This document shows, in pieces, positions 1-8,880 of a stretch of 64,000 bases of DNA. The DNA comes from Lachnotalea sp. AF33-28. Lineage in GTDB: Bacteria; Bacillota; Clostridia; Lachnospirales; Lachnospiraceae. Positions within the stretch are counted from its first letter, which is position 1; each line of letters starts with the position of its first letter. The stretch spans positions 386,191-450,190 of the forward strand of contig NZ_QUEE01000003.1 of assembly GCF_003477885.1 (NCBI RefSeq), read 5' to 3'. Both the position numbers and the translations under genes were made by a program. Below the pieces are notes generated by a model. It made no database searches. It saw nothing but the letters and a program-made list of their open reading frames with translations, and was not told where the DNA came from.

Positions 1-800
1 GAGAAGTGCTGTTTCAAACTGCCTATGAGAGCCGTATGCGCCTAAGCTGCAGACTGGTTAAGCTCTACACTACAGAAACACCTGCCGCTTTCTGTGAGGC
101 TGATCTCACACTCAATCACCGCACGGATGATATCCGGATTCAGCTGCATCTCTTTGCCGGAGCTGCGCTCAATGTCAATGCGGACTGCGTATTCCGGCAT
201 AATCTTAAAGAGGCATGCTACTTCCGGGATTATCCTTTCGGCGAGGAACAAACTAAGCTGGATGATATCTACGCCAACTCCTATCTGCGCACGACGGACG
301 GTGAAGGCCGCAGCGGATTTACCATTTTAAATTTCGGTACCCAAAGGATCACGCTGAAGCGGGACAGTGAAGGCGGCAGCATCTCCCACTGCATCGCCCG
401 CAAAAAGCTATTTCAGGATTACGAGTGGAATTTTGTCCTGCGCTTTTTTACCGGCGGTCCGCTGGAGAGCTTAAAGCTGTTTAAAGACTATAATACTACG
501 ATCTGCGGACGGCCGGCTGATGACATACATTATGCTTCCTTATATGAAAAGGAAAACAACGCAGTGGCGGTCTCCACCCATTTTATGCAGGACGGCTTCC
601 TTTACATCCGGCTCATCAACTACAGCCAGGAATTCCAAAAGGCGGCTCTGACCATGAATTTTTCCGTGAAATCCGCGGCGGCCGTGGACTTTATGGAGTG
701 TCCTGTAAATGAGCCTATTGAGACAGACGGAAACCGCATCCTCATGGATTTCAGACCCTGGGAGATTCGGACCGTGCGGATCGAACCGGACCGCCGGTAA
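1..800 (+). CDS. C-terminal part of a GH38-like alpha-mannosidase (5' end outside window)
   Basis: The reading frame is open from the left edge and ends with a stop at 798-800, so this is the last ~265 residues of a longer protein. The beta-rich content resembles the C-terminal beta-sandwich of family 38 alpha-mannosidases: a YDFxxNLK-like stretch (FRHNLKEACYFRDYPFGEE), a TILNFGTQ segment and a closing PWEIRTVRIE strand, where these enzymes usually end with a PxEIxT pattern. No catalytic domain is visible. If the call is right it would act on oligosaccharide alpha-mannosides. A strong hairpin terminator follows at 866-902. A different family with a similar C-terminal sandwich cannot be excluded. 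Confidence 0.5.
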   Translation, partial: EVLFQTAYESRMRLSCRLVKLYTTETPAAFCEADLTLNHRTDDIRIQLHLFAGAALNVNADCVFRHNLKEACYFRDYPFGEEQTKLDDIYANSYLRTTDGEGRSGFTILNFGTQRITLKRDSEGGSISHCIARKKLFQDYEWNFVLRFFTGGPLESLKLFKDYNTTICGRPADDIHYASLYEKENNAVAVSTHFMQDGFLYIRLINYSQEFQKAALTMNFSVKSAAAVDFMECPVNEPIETDGNRILMDFRPWEIRTVRIEPDRR

Positions 801-865
801 ACTGCATACACACATTAATTTACGTCCGGCAAAAGCTCTTTAGATTGCACAAACCGGATAAGCAA

Positions 866-911
866 AAGGCGAAGGTCCCTCGCGTTTCGGGACCTTCGCC
901 TTATTTATTTC
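866..911. terminator. Bidirectional terminator between two convergent genes
   Basis: A perfect 14-bp stem (866-879 with 889-902) with a 9-nt loop is followed by TTATTTATTT on the plus strand and an AT-rich tail on the other. It lies between the convergent mannosidase fragment and nagA. Confidence 0.85.
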
Positions 912-918
912 TCCGTTT

Positions 919-2058
919 CTACTGCCGCAGCATTGCCTTTCCCCGGCAGTAAGTCTGCTCTACGCTGTAATCATCCCGCAGCACAACGATATCCGCATCG
1001 TATCCTGCGGACAGTTTGCCTTTTCTGTCATCCACCCTTAAGCATCTGGCCGGATTGATCGTGCATGCGTTCAGCGCCGTATCAAAGGGCACCATGGCCT
1101 CTTCTGCCAGTATCCTTAAGCCCTGATTCATCATCAGCGTGCTGCCCGCCAAGGTGCCGTCCGACAGATGGGCGCTTCCGTCCTCGTAGAGCGTATAGGG
1201 ATGTCCGCCTATCTCATAATCCTTTTTAGGTCCGTTCTTAGCGCAGAGTGAATCGGTGATCATGATGCCGTAATCCCGGCCTTTCACCGCAAAATAAGTA
1301 TTTAATACCGGCAGCTCTATATGGCAGCCGTCGCATATGATCTCTCCGTACACATCCCGGCAGCGCATCGCAGCTCCTGTAATGCCCGGTTTCCTGTGAT
1401 GCAGTCCGGTCATGCCGTTAAACACATGGGTCATGGAGGTTGCGCCATTTGCTATAGCCATGACCGCGGTGTCATAGTCCGCTCCGGAATGCCCCACGCT
1501 TACCACCACACCGTGCTGCGCGCAGTATCGGGTCAGAGCCAGGTCTTCATCTTCCTCTGGCGCCAGCGTTATATACTTTATAAGGCCTCTGGCAGCCTTC
1601 TGGTACTGGTCAAACGCCGCAGGCGTCCCCTCCGCGATATGTTCGGGAGGCTGAGCGCCTTTATATTCCATGGACAGAAACGGCCCTTCAAAATGGATTC
1701 CCAATATCTGCGCTCCCTCATAGCCTTCTTCTACAACTTTAGCCACGTTCATCAGCGCGCCGGTGAGCACGACCGGGCTCTGGGTCACTGTGGTGGGCAG
1801 GATTGAAGTCACCCCTTCTTCCGGGATGCGGCGCATCCAGTTTCTTAAGCCTTCAGGGTCAGGCTCGTTGGTATCATAGCCGTATGCTCCGTGGGTATGT
1901 ACATCTATAAAACCCGGCACCAGGCGCAGCGATTGGTAATCCTTGTCCGCAGGTTCAGTGGCATAAGGCTGTATGCGTTCTATTTTGTCTTCTGTTATTT
2001 TGATCTGAGCTGGGATGAACTGACCCATTACCCAGACTTTCTTACTTTGAATAATCAA
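919..2058 (-). CDS. nagA: N-acetylglucosamine-6-phosphate deacetylase
   Basis: Removes the acetyl group from GlcNAc-6-phosphate, giving glucosamine-6-phosphate and acetate in amino-sugar catabolism and cell-wall recycling (cytoplasmic). The 379-residue protein has the amidohydrolase signature: HTHG at residues 54-57, the metal-binding Glu of HFEGPFL at ~123, GHS at 188-190, a second histidine in THVFNG near 210 and a catalytic Asp in the ITDSLCA segment near 268. The start is TTG at 2058, the codon that gives the usual family N-terminus (MII...V); a GGAAG ribosome site lies 11 nt upstream. No nagB is adjacent, so it stands alone between two terminated units. The identification is firm. Confidence 0.93.
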   Translation of the reverse strand: MIIQSKKVWVMGQFIPAQIKITEDKIERIQPYATEPADKDYQSLRLVPGFIDVHTHGAYGYDTNEPDPEGLRNWMRRIPEEGVTSILPTTVTQSPVVLTGALMNVAKVVEEGYEGAQILGIHFEGPFLSMEYKGAQPPEHIAEGTPAAFDQYQKAARGLIKYITLAPEEDEDLALTRYCAQHGVVVSVGHSGADYDTAVMAIANGATSMTHVFNGMTGLHHRKPGITGAAMRCRDVYGEIICDGCHIELPVLNTYFAVKGRDYGIMITDSLCAKNGPKKDYEIGGHPYTLYEDGSAHLSDGTLAGSTLMMNQGLRILAEEAMVPFDTALNACTINPARCLRVDDRKGKLSAGYDADIVVLRDDYSVEQTYCRGKAMLRQ

Positions 2059-2438
2059 TGGGAAAACACTTCCTTTCTGACTGATGCTGTATCATACGAA
2101 ATAAATCCGCGTTCATCGATATTAAATCATGCCAGCAGGCTGGCACGGCCCCTCCGGGGGGATGCGCATGATTTCCTTTGGAAATTGTCTGCTTCGCAGA
2201 CGGAAATCAGCGCGGGTATAATATCTGTCAATATTATACCATAAATTCCCCTTCCAAACATGGAATAAAATATAAAATTTTATATATCATAAAACCAGGT
2301 ATTGATTTTTATATCAATATATTGTAATATATCTATATCTTAAATGTAGTTTTAAAAACCACTTGTCGTATTATCTATCTATTACCATATGGTAACTTTA
2401 GATGGACAGAAATTTGGCTTGTTTAAGGAGGCTTAGCT
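2059..2438. promoter_or_regulatory. nagA / hemolysin-III divergent intergenic region with two palindromes
   Basis: This gene-free 380-nt stretch is AT-rich from 2240 on. It holds a perfect 10-bp inverted repeat (2215-2224 with 2231-2240) containing TATAAT on both strands, which could be an operator over a nagA promoter. A 14-bp perfect palindrome, TTACCATATGGTAA, lies at 2382-2395, 43 nt before the downstream start codon. A hairpin GTCTGC-TTC-GCAGAC (2187-2201) is next to a TTTCC/GGAAA pair (2172-2184), an arrangement like the leader repeat seen at 23.1, 39.0 and 46.8 kb but with different sequence. The binding proteins are unknown. Confidence 0.4.
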
Positions 2439-3107
2439 ATGAACACAAAAATAAAAATTAAGGACCCGGGCAGCGCAATCACTCATTTTATCGGCTGGCT
2501 TATGGCCATCTTTGCCGCCACGCCGCTGCTGATAAAAGCAGCGGGGAATCCTGACAAAATACACATGATAAGCCTGGCCGTATTTATTATCAGCATGATT
2601 CTGCTTTACGGAGCCAGCACCATCTACCACACTCTGGATATTTCTGAAAAAGTGAACCGCAGACTTCGCAAAATGGATCATATGATGATCTTCATCCTGA
2701 TTGCCGGGACCTATACCCCGATCTGCCTGATCGCTATCCCCGGCCGCATGGGAACCCTCATGCTGGCTCTGGTGTGGGGAATCGCCCTGGCCGGAATCCT
2801 GGTGAAAGCCTTCTGGATCACCTGTCCCAAGTGGTTCTCCTCCGTGCTCTACATCGGCATGGGCTGGGTCTGTGTACTGGCATTTACGCAGATCTTAAAT
2901 TCCCTGTCTCCGGCGGCTTTCGGCTGGCTGCTGGCAGGAGGCATCATATATACGGTAGGAGGAGTGATCTACGCGCTTAAGGTTCCCATCTTTGACCGGA
3001 AGCATAAGAACTTCGGCTCCCACGAAATCTTTCATCTGTTTGTAATGGCCGGCAGCATATGCCATTTCATCCTTATGTACAGTTTTGTGGCCAATATGCC
3101 GCTGTAA
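2439..3107 (+). CDS. Hemolysin III family (PAQR-type) membrane protein
   Basis: This is a 222-residue polytopic membrane protein with about seven hydrophobic segments, the typical size and layout of the hemolysin III/YqfA family. Family markers are present: the ASTIYHT segment after TM2 (His ~68), KMDHMMIFILIAGTYTP near 80-95, and the C-terminal HEIFHLFVMAGSICHF with the two histidines that bind zinc in PAQR proteins. The name is historical. The bacterial role is probably in membrane homeostasis or as a hydrolase-like PAQR protein, and haemolysis should not be inferred. A GGAGG ribosome site lies 8 nt before the ATG, and a terminator follows at 3143-3182, so the gene is monocistronic. Confidence 0.88.
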   Translation: MNTKIKIKDPGSAITHFIGWLMAIFAATPLLIKAAGNPDKIHMISLAVFIISMILLYGASTIYHTLDISEKVNRRLRKMDHMMIFILIAGTYTPICLIAIPGRMGTLMLALVWGIALAGILVKAFWITCPKWFSSVLYIGMGWVCVLAFTQILNSLSPAAFGWLLAGGIIYTVGGVIYALKVPIFDRKHKNFGSHEIFHLFVMAGSICHFILMYSFVANMPL

Positions 3108-3142
3108 CTGCTCAGTAAAAGACCTGTCTTTGTACAATGTAA

Positions 3143-3182
3143 GGCTCCTCACCGCCGGTATGCAGTGAGGAGTCATTTTTTA
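3143..3182 (+). terminator. Terminator of the hemolysin-III-like gene
   Basis: Stem of 10 bp (3143-3152 with 3164-3173, one G-U pair) followed by an eight-T run at 3175-3182. Confidence 0.85.
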
Positions 3183-3296
3183 ATAATATCGGATTGCCAT
3201 GGCGGAAATTTTCGTCAACTGTAAGCAGTGATGGTATTTAATCCATACATATAGTATAATTTATCGCAGAAGCTAAGGTGCGGACCGTGCCGTACA

Positions 3297-3325
3297 CCCG
3301 ACACAACAAGACACTCATTGTCGGG
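3297..3325. promoter_or_regulatory. Inverted repeat upstream of the AraC/GyrI-like regulator
   Basis: CCCGACA (3297-3303) and TGTCGGG (3319-3325) form a 7-bp inverted repeat 58 nt before the start codon of the regulator. It could be an autoregulatory operator; no promoter elements were placed with confidence. Confidence 0.3.
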
Positions 3326-3383
3326 CAGTGATATGCTCCCGGCACTATAATATACTTACAGCAGACAAAGAAGGAGGTCTCCC

Positions 3384-4223
3384 ATGAACGGTTGGAACGA
3401 AGGCATAACCAATGCGGTCGCATACATTGAAGAGCATCTGACAGAAGATATTGACATTAATAAGATAGCTGATCAGGCTTATGTATCAAGCTTTTACTTT
3501 CAGAAAATATTTAATGTGCTGTGCGGATTTACGGTGGGTGAGTATATCAGGAACCGGCGTCTGACACTTGCTGCGCAGGAGCTTTGTTCCACCGATATAA
3601 AAGTGATCGATGCGGCGCTGAAATATGGCTATGATTCGCCGGACAGTTTTACCAGGGCATTCACGAAGTTTCATGGGATAAGTCCTTCTGCAGCAAGAGA
3701 AAAAGGCAGTAAGCTGAATTCTTTTGCACCGCTGAAAATAAAACTCACGCTGGAGGGCGGAACTATGTTAGAGTATAAGATCGTAGAGAAGGCACAGTTT
3801 ACAGTAATGGGAAGATCCCGCAGATTCAACACAGAAACATCATATGAGGAAATCCCGAAGTTCTGGAAGGAACACATTGCAAGCGGCGAAAACAAGACTG
3901 TGTGCGGCATGTATGGGATTTGTGTGGACAGTGACGGCAAAAACTTTGATTACCTGATTGCCGATAACTATCTTCCGTGGAATGAGGTTCCGGAAGGCTA
4001 TGAAACCAGAGTGTTCCCGCAGGGCACATGGGCCGTATTTCCCTGCCGCGGCGCGCTGCCAAAAGCGCTGCAGGAAGTGAACACAAAGATTTGGAGCGAA
4101 TGGCTGCCTTCCTGCAAAGCGTATAAGTTTGCAGGCAACTACAATATCGAGTTGTATACCCCATTACACGAAAATCCGGAGGATGACTACAGTGAAATCT
4201 GGATACCGGTAGAAAAGATATAA
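3384..4223 (+). CDS. AraC family regulator with GyrI-like effector-binding domain
   Basis: A 279-residue DNA-binding regulator. Residues ~8-105 hold the two helix-turn-helix units of the AraC/XylS family: the first around DINKIADQAYVSSFYFQKIF, the second around DAALKYGYDSPDSFTRAF, ending in the HGISPSAAR signature. Residues ~127-279 form a GyrI/SbmC-like ligand-binding domain (MLEYKIVEKAQFTVMG at its start, IEIYxP-like strand near the end). This Rob/BmrR-like architecture normally senses small molecules and controls efflux or detoxification genes. The strong GGAGG 9 nt upstream fixes the start. It lies alone, convergent with the GIY-YIG gene, so its targets are not evident here. Confidence 0.9.
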   Translation: MNGWNEGITNAVAYIEEHLTEDIDINKIADQAYVSSFYFQKIFNVLCGFTVGEYIRNRRLTLAAQELCSTDIKVIDAALKYGYDSPDSFTRAFTKFHGISPSAAREKGSKLNSFAPLKIKLTLEGGTMLEYKIVEKAQFTVMGRSRRFNTETSYEEIPKFWKEHIASGENKTVCGMYGICVDSDGKNFDYLIADNYLPWNEVPEGYETRVFPQGTWAVFPCRGALPKALQEVNTKIWSEWLPSCKAYKFAGNYNIELYTPLHENPEDDYSEIWIPVEKI

Positions 4224-4241
4224 TATTCGGATGTAAGCCAG

Positions 4242-4276
4242 GCGGGCGGAAGCAGTTTATGCTTTCGCCCGCTTTA
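4242..4276. terminator. Bidirectional terminator between the AraC-type regulator and the GIY-YIG gene
   Basis: Stem of 12 bp with one G-U pair (4242-4253 with 4261-4272) followed by TTT. It overlaps the 3' end of the convergent GIY-YIG gene, whose last codons lie just past the hairpin. Confidence 0.7.
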
Positions 4277-4519
4277 CATTGCACTTTGAATCAGCGCCAG
4301 CTTCTTTTTCCTGGTGAGCCTCTTAATCTCCCACTCGCGGCGCATCGCTTCCTCTTTGGTATCAAACTGCTCATAATATGCCAGCACAACGGGCCGGCGG
4401 GATCTGGTATATTTCGCGCCTTTTCCGCTGTTGTGGTCTTCCACCCGCTTGTCCAGATTGTTTGTCCAGCCCGTGTACAGGCTTTTATCGCTGCATTTTA
4501 GGATGTACGTATAGTTCAC
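4274..4519 (-). CDS. GIY-YIG nuclease superfamily protein (UPF0213 type)
   Basis: A single-domain GIY-YIG protein of ~81 residues: YTYILKC (the GIY equivalent), YTGWT (the YIG equivalent), then the conserved R of DKRVEDHN, a basic KGAKYTRSRRP segment and the catalytic Glu of EAMRREWEIK. UPF0213/YhbQ proteins have exactly this size and order; a role in DNA repair or structure-specific cleavage is suspected, not established. I start it at GTG 4519, because GGGAG sits 9 nt upstream and homologues begin at this point. An ATG 18 nt further up (4537) directly follows a TATAAT-like sequence. Confidence 0.88.
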   Translation of the reverse strand: MNYTYILKCSDKSLYTGWTNNLDKRVEDHNSGKGAKYTRSRRPVVLAYYEQFDTKEEAMRREWEIKRLTRKKKLALIQSAM

Positions 4520-4780
4520 TCTTTTGTTCTCCCGCATATATTATATTATCAGAGCAAAACATCGCCTGATAAATCCTGCCTGTCTGTTTAAGCCGGATAA
4601 TCCGCACCGAAATTTCTTATACCATTTCAGACGTTTGACGTCTCCTTTAGCTTCTCTATCCTGACACTGGCAGTGCCGGCCTGCCTGATTTCTTTCGGTG
4701 CTTTATGATAGAGAGAGGCTGCTGGAAGCAGTGATACCGCTCCCAGGCCTCTTTACATAAACAGCTGGTCATAAATCGGA

Positions 4781-6340
4781 TCAAAGCTGCTCCACCTGTT
4801 TGATCACCAGAAGCCGGTCTCCGGGCTTAACTTCATCAGCCGTCAGCCCATTAGTGGCTTTCAGGGAATTAATCGTCGTATAGAAGCGCTTAGCGATCTT
4901 CCACAGGCTGTCTCCGGGCTGTACGATATATCCCACGATTCCAGGCATGCGCTCCAGCTTATCCAGATCCAGATCCTCTTCCCGCACATCAGTTATAACC
5001 TCTTCCGCAACTTTTTTCAATACCAGCGCGTCAAATGTGATCACCGCTTTTATCTCCACTTCATCGCCGCCCAGCATCAGCGCATTGAGCTGTTCGAGGC
5101 CGGGCTTGAGCTGGAATACACAGGATTCCTCTACACCCTTTGCTTCCACCGTGTAGTTAAACGGGATTGCTCCCCTAAGTGAACGCATCGGCTCCCTGTC
5201 ATCGCTGGATATGTACAGCAGGCTGACGCAGAGCGCCCCCTCTATGGCGATGCCGTCTTCCACCACCCTGATATCATCGATCTTCACACTGCCGTTGCTG
5301 TGGCAGATCTGCAGGACTTTATCCCCGCCTTTGATTTTAAGTTTATCCACAAGTTTATTCTTGGAAGTGTTCTTCATCAACAGGGATTCAAAAAATGCTG
5401 TTCCGACTGTGGGGATCAGCTCCTTTACCGGGGAATACACATCATTGAGTATTTCGATGCGCACTTCCTCATAGAGCCGGATATCCAGATCCAATACGGC
5501 TTCCAGGGAGATCACCCGATTTTCCCCGTCAAAGTCCGGAATGGCCGTAACCTCTCTGTGAGCCAGCCTCACATCGATGGCCGGGATCATCTCTTCCACA
5601 CAGTCCGGCAGCTCCAGCACGCCGGAAAAAGCGATGCTCTTCTCCAGCCACTGTATCGGTATATGCTCTTCTTCCCCATTATAGATCGTAAAGAACAAAA
5701 GCTCCCCGCGCAGGCTTAACTTTCCGTCCAGCGGCCGGCACTCCATGCCTCTAAGTTCCACATGATTCCACAAAAGCTGATTGATGTTGGGCTTGCTTCC
5801 GGGCAGCTCAATCTCTTCCTTCAACCGGTACGTATCGTGCTTCTGCATCGCGATCTGAGTTACATCCAGCTCTTTATTGAGCGAATCAAATTCACCGATG
5901 TCCCTGGCCTCCACCGCGGTCTCCTCTTCATACAGCTGTTCCGCTGTCAATGTAAATGTGATGATGGCCTTGACGCTTAATTTTCTGGAATGGATCATCT
6001 CCACCGTCAGATCCTCCATCTCCCACTGCGTCTGCAGGCGGTCCCGCTCCTCCAGCTCCTCCATATTCACCAGCTCGTCAAAAGGGATCTCACCGCTCAT
6101 GCTCTCCAGGCTGCCGGATGCGGGCGTGCTGTAGAGCACGTCAAATTTCAGCTTTCCGGACAGGCTCACCTTATCGTTCATCGGTCTGGATTCGTCCAGC
6201 TGCAGTTCCCCCCGGTCCAGTATGATCTGTTCCATATCCATCTTGCTGTCGGGTACATTGAAATCGTCATCCAGCGTAATCTGTGTCACTGTTTTGCCCT
6301 TTAGTTTATTCATGTAAATATTCTTTTTTATTAGCTCCAT
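4781..6340 (-). CDS. sipL: SipL-like spore coat morphogenesis protein (SPOCS/DUF3794 + LysM)
   Basis: This 519-residue protein has three repeats of the SPOCS (DUF3794) beta-domain spread over residues ~30-455. A C-terminal LysM domain (~467-515) contains YIVQPGDSLWKIAKRF and a GDRLLV end. This order is that of SipL of Clostridioides difficile, the partner of SpoIVA that anchors the coat around the forespore in the mother cell. A GGAGG site lies just before the ATG at 6340. An AACATATATT sequence ~55 nt upstream resembles a SigE -10, which would fit mother-cell expression, but I could not place a matching -35. It stands between the GH3 gene and the GIY-YIG gene on the same strand. The identification rests on domain order and length. 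Confidence 0.82.
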   Translation of the reverse strand: MELIKKNIYMNKLKGKTVTQITLDDDFNVPDSKMDMEQIILDRGELQLDESRPMNDKVSLSGKLKFDVLYSTPASGSLESMSGEIPFDELVNMEELEERDRLQTQWEMEDLTVEMIHSRKLSVKAIITFTLTAEQLYEEETAVEARDIGEFDSLNKELDVTQIAMQKHDTYRLKEEIELPGSKPNINQLLWNHVELRGMECRPLDGKLSLRGELLFFTIYNGEEEHIPIQWLEKSIAFSGVLELPDCVEEMIPAIDVRLAHREVTAIPDFDGENRVISLEAVLDLDIRLYEEVRIEILNDVYSPVKELIPTVGTAFFESLLMKNTSKNKLVDKLKIKGGDKVLQICHSNGSVKIDDIRVVEDGIAIEGALCVSLLYISSDDREPMRSLRGAIPFNYTVEAKGVEESCVFQLKPGLEQLNALMLGGDEVEIKAVITFDALVLKKVAEEVITDVREEDLDLDKLERMPGIVGYIVQPGDSLWKIAKRFYTTINSLKATNGLTADEVKPGDRLLVIKQVEQL

Positions 6341-6469
6341 TCTAACCTCCTATATGTCCGTTTCGTCACGCTTGCTATTATTAATATATGTTGCCTGTTT
6401 GTTAGCCATGCATGAATCTGAACGGACCCGCTGTTTACAGCGCCAAAAAACAGGAGATTATGCGGATTT

Positions 6470-8581
6470 TCAGCGCAGCTGCACCGTAAGCGCACACGCT
6501 TTCTGCCCTGTCAGCGCCTCCGTCCGGCTGTCGGGCTGGCCTGTGCCGACATACAGCAGGAATCTGCGGCTGTCCACGAACCGCCTGCCGTCTTCATCGA
6601 CAACCGTAAATGCGGTCGGAGGGACCTGCAGCTCAAAGCGTTTGCTTTCCCCCGGTTCCAGATGGATTCTGACAAATGCGCAAAGGCTGTGGTTTGGCAC
6701 CGCGTATGCGGACTCTTCATTCTTTATGTACGCCTGAATCACATCATCCGTTCCGTATCTTCCGGTGTTAACTGCCACCCCCCGCACCGTCAGTCCGTCC
6801 GTTTCCGATGCTTCCCCGTCAGGACGGACGTCCCGGATCTCAGTCCTGCCATAGGTTAATCCATAACCAAAGGGATAGAGCGGCTCTTTCTCCAGGTATC
6901 GATAAGTCCTCCCCTTCATGGAGTAATCTTCAAAATCAGGGAAACCTTCCAGACTGCGGTAAAATGTGACGGGCAGCTTGCCGGAGGGCGAGCTGTTTCC
7001 AAACAGGATATCAGCGGCCGCCCTGCCTCCTCTCGCGCCGGGATACCACAGCTGCAGAACCGCATTTGCATGGCTGTCCGCATAGTTTAAGTCTATGGCA
7101 CTGCCGCTCATCAGGCACAGCACCACCGGTCTGCCGCAGCCGCATACGGCCTCAAGAAGCTCACGCTGCGGACCGGGCAGATAAAGATCCGGTTTATCCC
7201 CGCACATACTGCTGTTTGCACCGTCCATTTCCTCGCCTTCCAATGTCTCATCCAGCCCCAGGCACAGAACCACCACATCGCTGTGCTCCGCCACAGTAAG
7301 CGCCTCCGAAATCCTGTCCTGCGGCCACGCCAGGGATTCCACCCTGTCGCGAAACAGGTGACAGCCCTCGGAATAATAAACGCGGATATCGCTCCCCACC
7401 TCATCCTGGATGCCTTCCAGCAGTGTGATATAGCGGGAGGATGTGCCATGGTAATTCCCGATCAGAGCGGCCCGGCTGTCCGCATTAGGCCCAATGACGC
7501 CGATTGTCCGGATCTCGTCCTTTTTAAGCGGCAGGATTCCGTCATTCTTAAGCAGCACCATGCTTTCCTCTGCCATTTTCTGCGCCAGTTTAAGATGTTC
7601 CGGGCACTCAACCGCTTCATAGGGAATGCGGTCAAATTCCGTCTCATCAAAACATCCCAGAAGAAACCGGGTGGTAAAGAGCCGTTGAGCCGCACGGGTA
7701 ATGTCCTCTTCCGTCACCAGCCCGTCCTGATATGCTTTCAGGATATGCAGATACGTGCTGCCGCAGTTCACATCGCATCCTGCCTTCAGGGCCATGGCCG
7801 CAGATTCCTCCGCCGTATCGGTCACCCCGTGGTTCATATGGAAATCCTTGATGGCCCAGCAGTCCGAAACGAAATGTCCTTCGAACCGCCAGTCCCCTCT
7901 TAAGATATCCTGAATCAGCGTTTTGCTGCCGCAGCAGGGCTCTCCGTTAGTCCTGTTATAAGCCCCCATCACCGCTTCCACACCGGCCTCTTTCACGCAG
8001 GCTTCAAAAGCCGGCAGATAAGTTTCATAGAGGTCCTTTTTACCGGCCCTTGCGTCAAACTGATGGCGCAGGCCCTCCGGCCCCGAATGAACCGCATAAT
8101 GTTTGGCACAGGCAGCTGTTTTTAAGTACTCCCCGTTCCCCTGCAGCCCTTTGACATAAGCCACGCCCAGCCTGGAGGTCAGATACGGGTCTTCTCCGTA
8201 GGTTTCATGGCCGCGCCCCCATCTCGGATCCCGGAAGATATTGATATTGGGGGACCAGAAGGTCAGCCCCTTATAGATATCCCGGTCCCCTCTCCTGGAG
8301 GATTCATTGTACTTCGCCCTGGCTTCCGTGGATACCGCGTCCCCAACTTTTTCAAGCAGCCCCTCATCAAATGCGGCCGCCATGCCGATGGCCTGGGGAA
8401 AGCTGGTCGCCACACCGGCCCTTGCGACTCCGTGAAGCGCTTCGTTCCACCAATTATAGGCCGGTATGCCCAGCCTCTTAATTGGAGGCGCATCATATCT
8501 CAATTGGGATGCCCGTTCCTCCAGTGTCATTTTGGCCACCAGTTCCCTGGCGGCAGCCTTTGCACGTTCTCTGTCTCTCAT
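6470..8581 (-). CDS. Glycoside hydrolase family 3 (beta-glucosidase / beta-xylosidase type)
   Basis: A cytoplasmic 703-residue enzyme without a signal peptide. The N-terminal GH3 barrel contains the KHYAVHSGPEG substrate-binding segment and the nucleophile Asp of FVSDCWAI (~residue 240). The alpha/beta sandwich follows (SMVLLKNDGILPL), and a fibronectin-III-like C-terminal domain begins around GYGLTYG. The WSPNINIFRDPRWGRGHETYGEDPY segment is typical of the xylosidase/glucosidase subgroup that hydrolyses short beta-linked oligosaccharides. The start is ATG 8581, with AGGAGG 6 nt upstream; a longer reading (to 8599) would bury this ribosome site. Its exact sugar specificity cannot be read from sequence alone. 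Confidence 0.9.
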   Translation of the reverse strand: MRDRERAKAAARELVAKMTLEERASQLRYDAPPIKRLGIPAYNWWNEALHGVARAGVATSFPQAIGMAAAFDEGLLEKVGDAVSTEARAKYNESSRRGDRDIYKGLTFWSPNINIFRDPRWGRGHETYGEDPYLTSRLGVAYVKGLQGNGEYLKTAACAKHYAVHSGPEGLRHQFDARAGKKDLYETYLPAFEACVKEAGVEAVMGAYNRTNGEPCCGSKTLIQDILRGDWRFEGHFVSDCWAIKDFHMNHGVTDTAEESAAMALKAGCDVNCGSTYLHILKAYQDGLVTEEDITRAAQRLFTTRFLLGCFDETEFDRIPYEAVECPEHLKLAQKMAEESMVLLKNDGILPLKKDEIRTIGVIGPNADSRAALIGNYHGTSSRYITLLEGIQDEVGSDIRVYYSEGCHLFRDRVESLAWPQDRISEALTVAEHSDVVVLCLGLDETLEGEEMDGANSSMCGDKPDLYLPGPQRELLEAVCGCGRPVVLCLMSGSAIDLNYADSHANAVLQLWYPGARGGRAAADILFGNSSPSGKLPVTFYRSLEGFPDFEDYSMKGRTYRYLEKEPLYPFGYGLTYGRTEIRDVRPDGEASETDGLTVRGVAVNTGRYGTDDVIQAYIKNEESAYAVPNHSLCAFVRIHLEPGESKRFELQVPPTAFTVVDEDGRRFVDSRRFLLYVGTGQPDSRTEALTGQKACALTVQLR

Positions 8582-8681
8582 TTTATACCTCCTCATCAAA
8601 AATTTATAAACGGCGCTGTAATTCCATGCAGTGTTCTGTATTCATTCTATCAGATCCGGTAAAATTTTAACAGTACTGACA

Positions 8682-8713
8682 GCGGGAGGTTTACGGCAGC
8701 TGAAAACAGTAAC
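8682..8713. repeat. Fragment of the 207-bp inverted-repeat element
   Basis: This 32-nt stretch (GCGGGAGGTTTACGG... to AACAGTAAC) matches the reverse complement of the left arm of the copies at 24.3 and 43.8 kb. It lies just upstream of the nrd promoter. Confidence 0.6.
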
Positions 8714-8752
8714 ACCTTGTGCCGGATCATCCGGTATAATATTGAAAAAATG

Positions 8753-8806
8753 TTGCACAATACTATTAATTGTGTTATTCTTAATTCCTAACACTATATT
8801 TAGTGG
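8753..8806 (+). promoter_or_regulatory. nrdAB promoter with tandem NrdR boxes
   Basis: TTGCAC (8753-8758), a 17-nt spacer and TATTCT (8776-8781) form a vegetative promoter. Two 16-nt sequences match the NrdR box (ACACwATATnTwGTGT): ATACTATTAATTGTGT at 8760-8775 (13/16), filling the -35/-10 spacer, and ACACTATATTTAGTGG at 8791-8806 (15/16), near the start of transcription. Their start-to-start distance is 31 bp, the spacing known for paired NrdR boxes. This predicts repression by NrdR when dATP/ATP levels are high. nrdR itself is not in the window. Confidence 0.85.
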
Positions 8807-8880
8807 TTTGAGATCTGTCATACCCTGTATCTATTGCCATGCAGGCATACTCTGTGTGCTGAACAGTGAAAGGAACTTAT

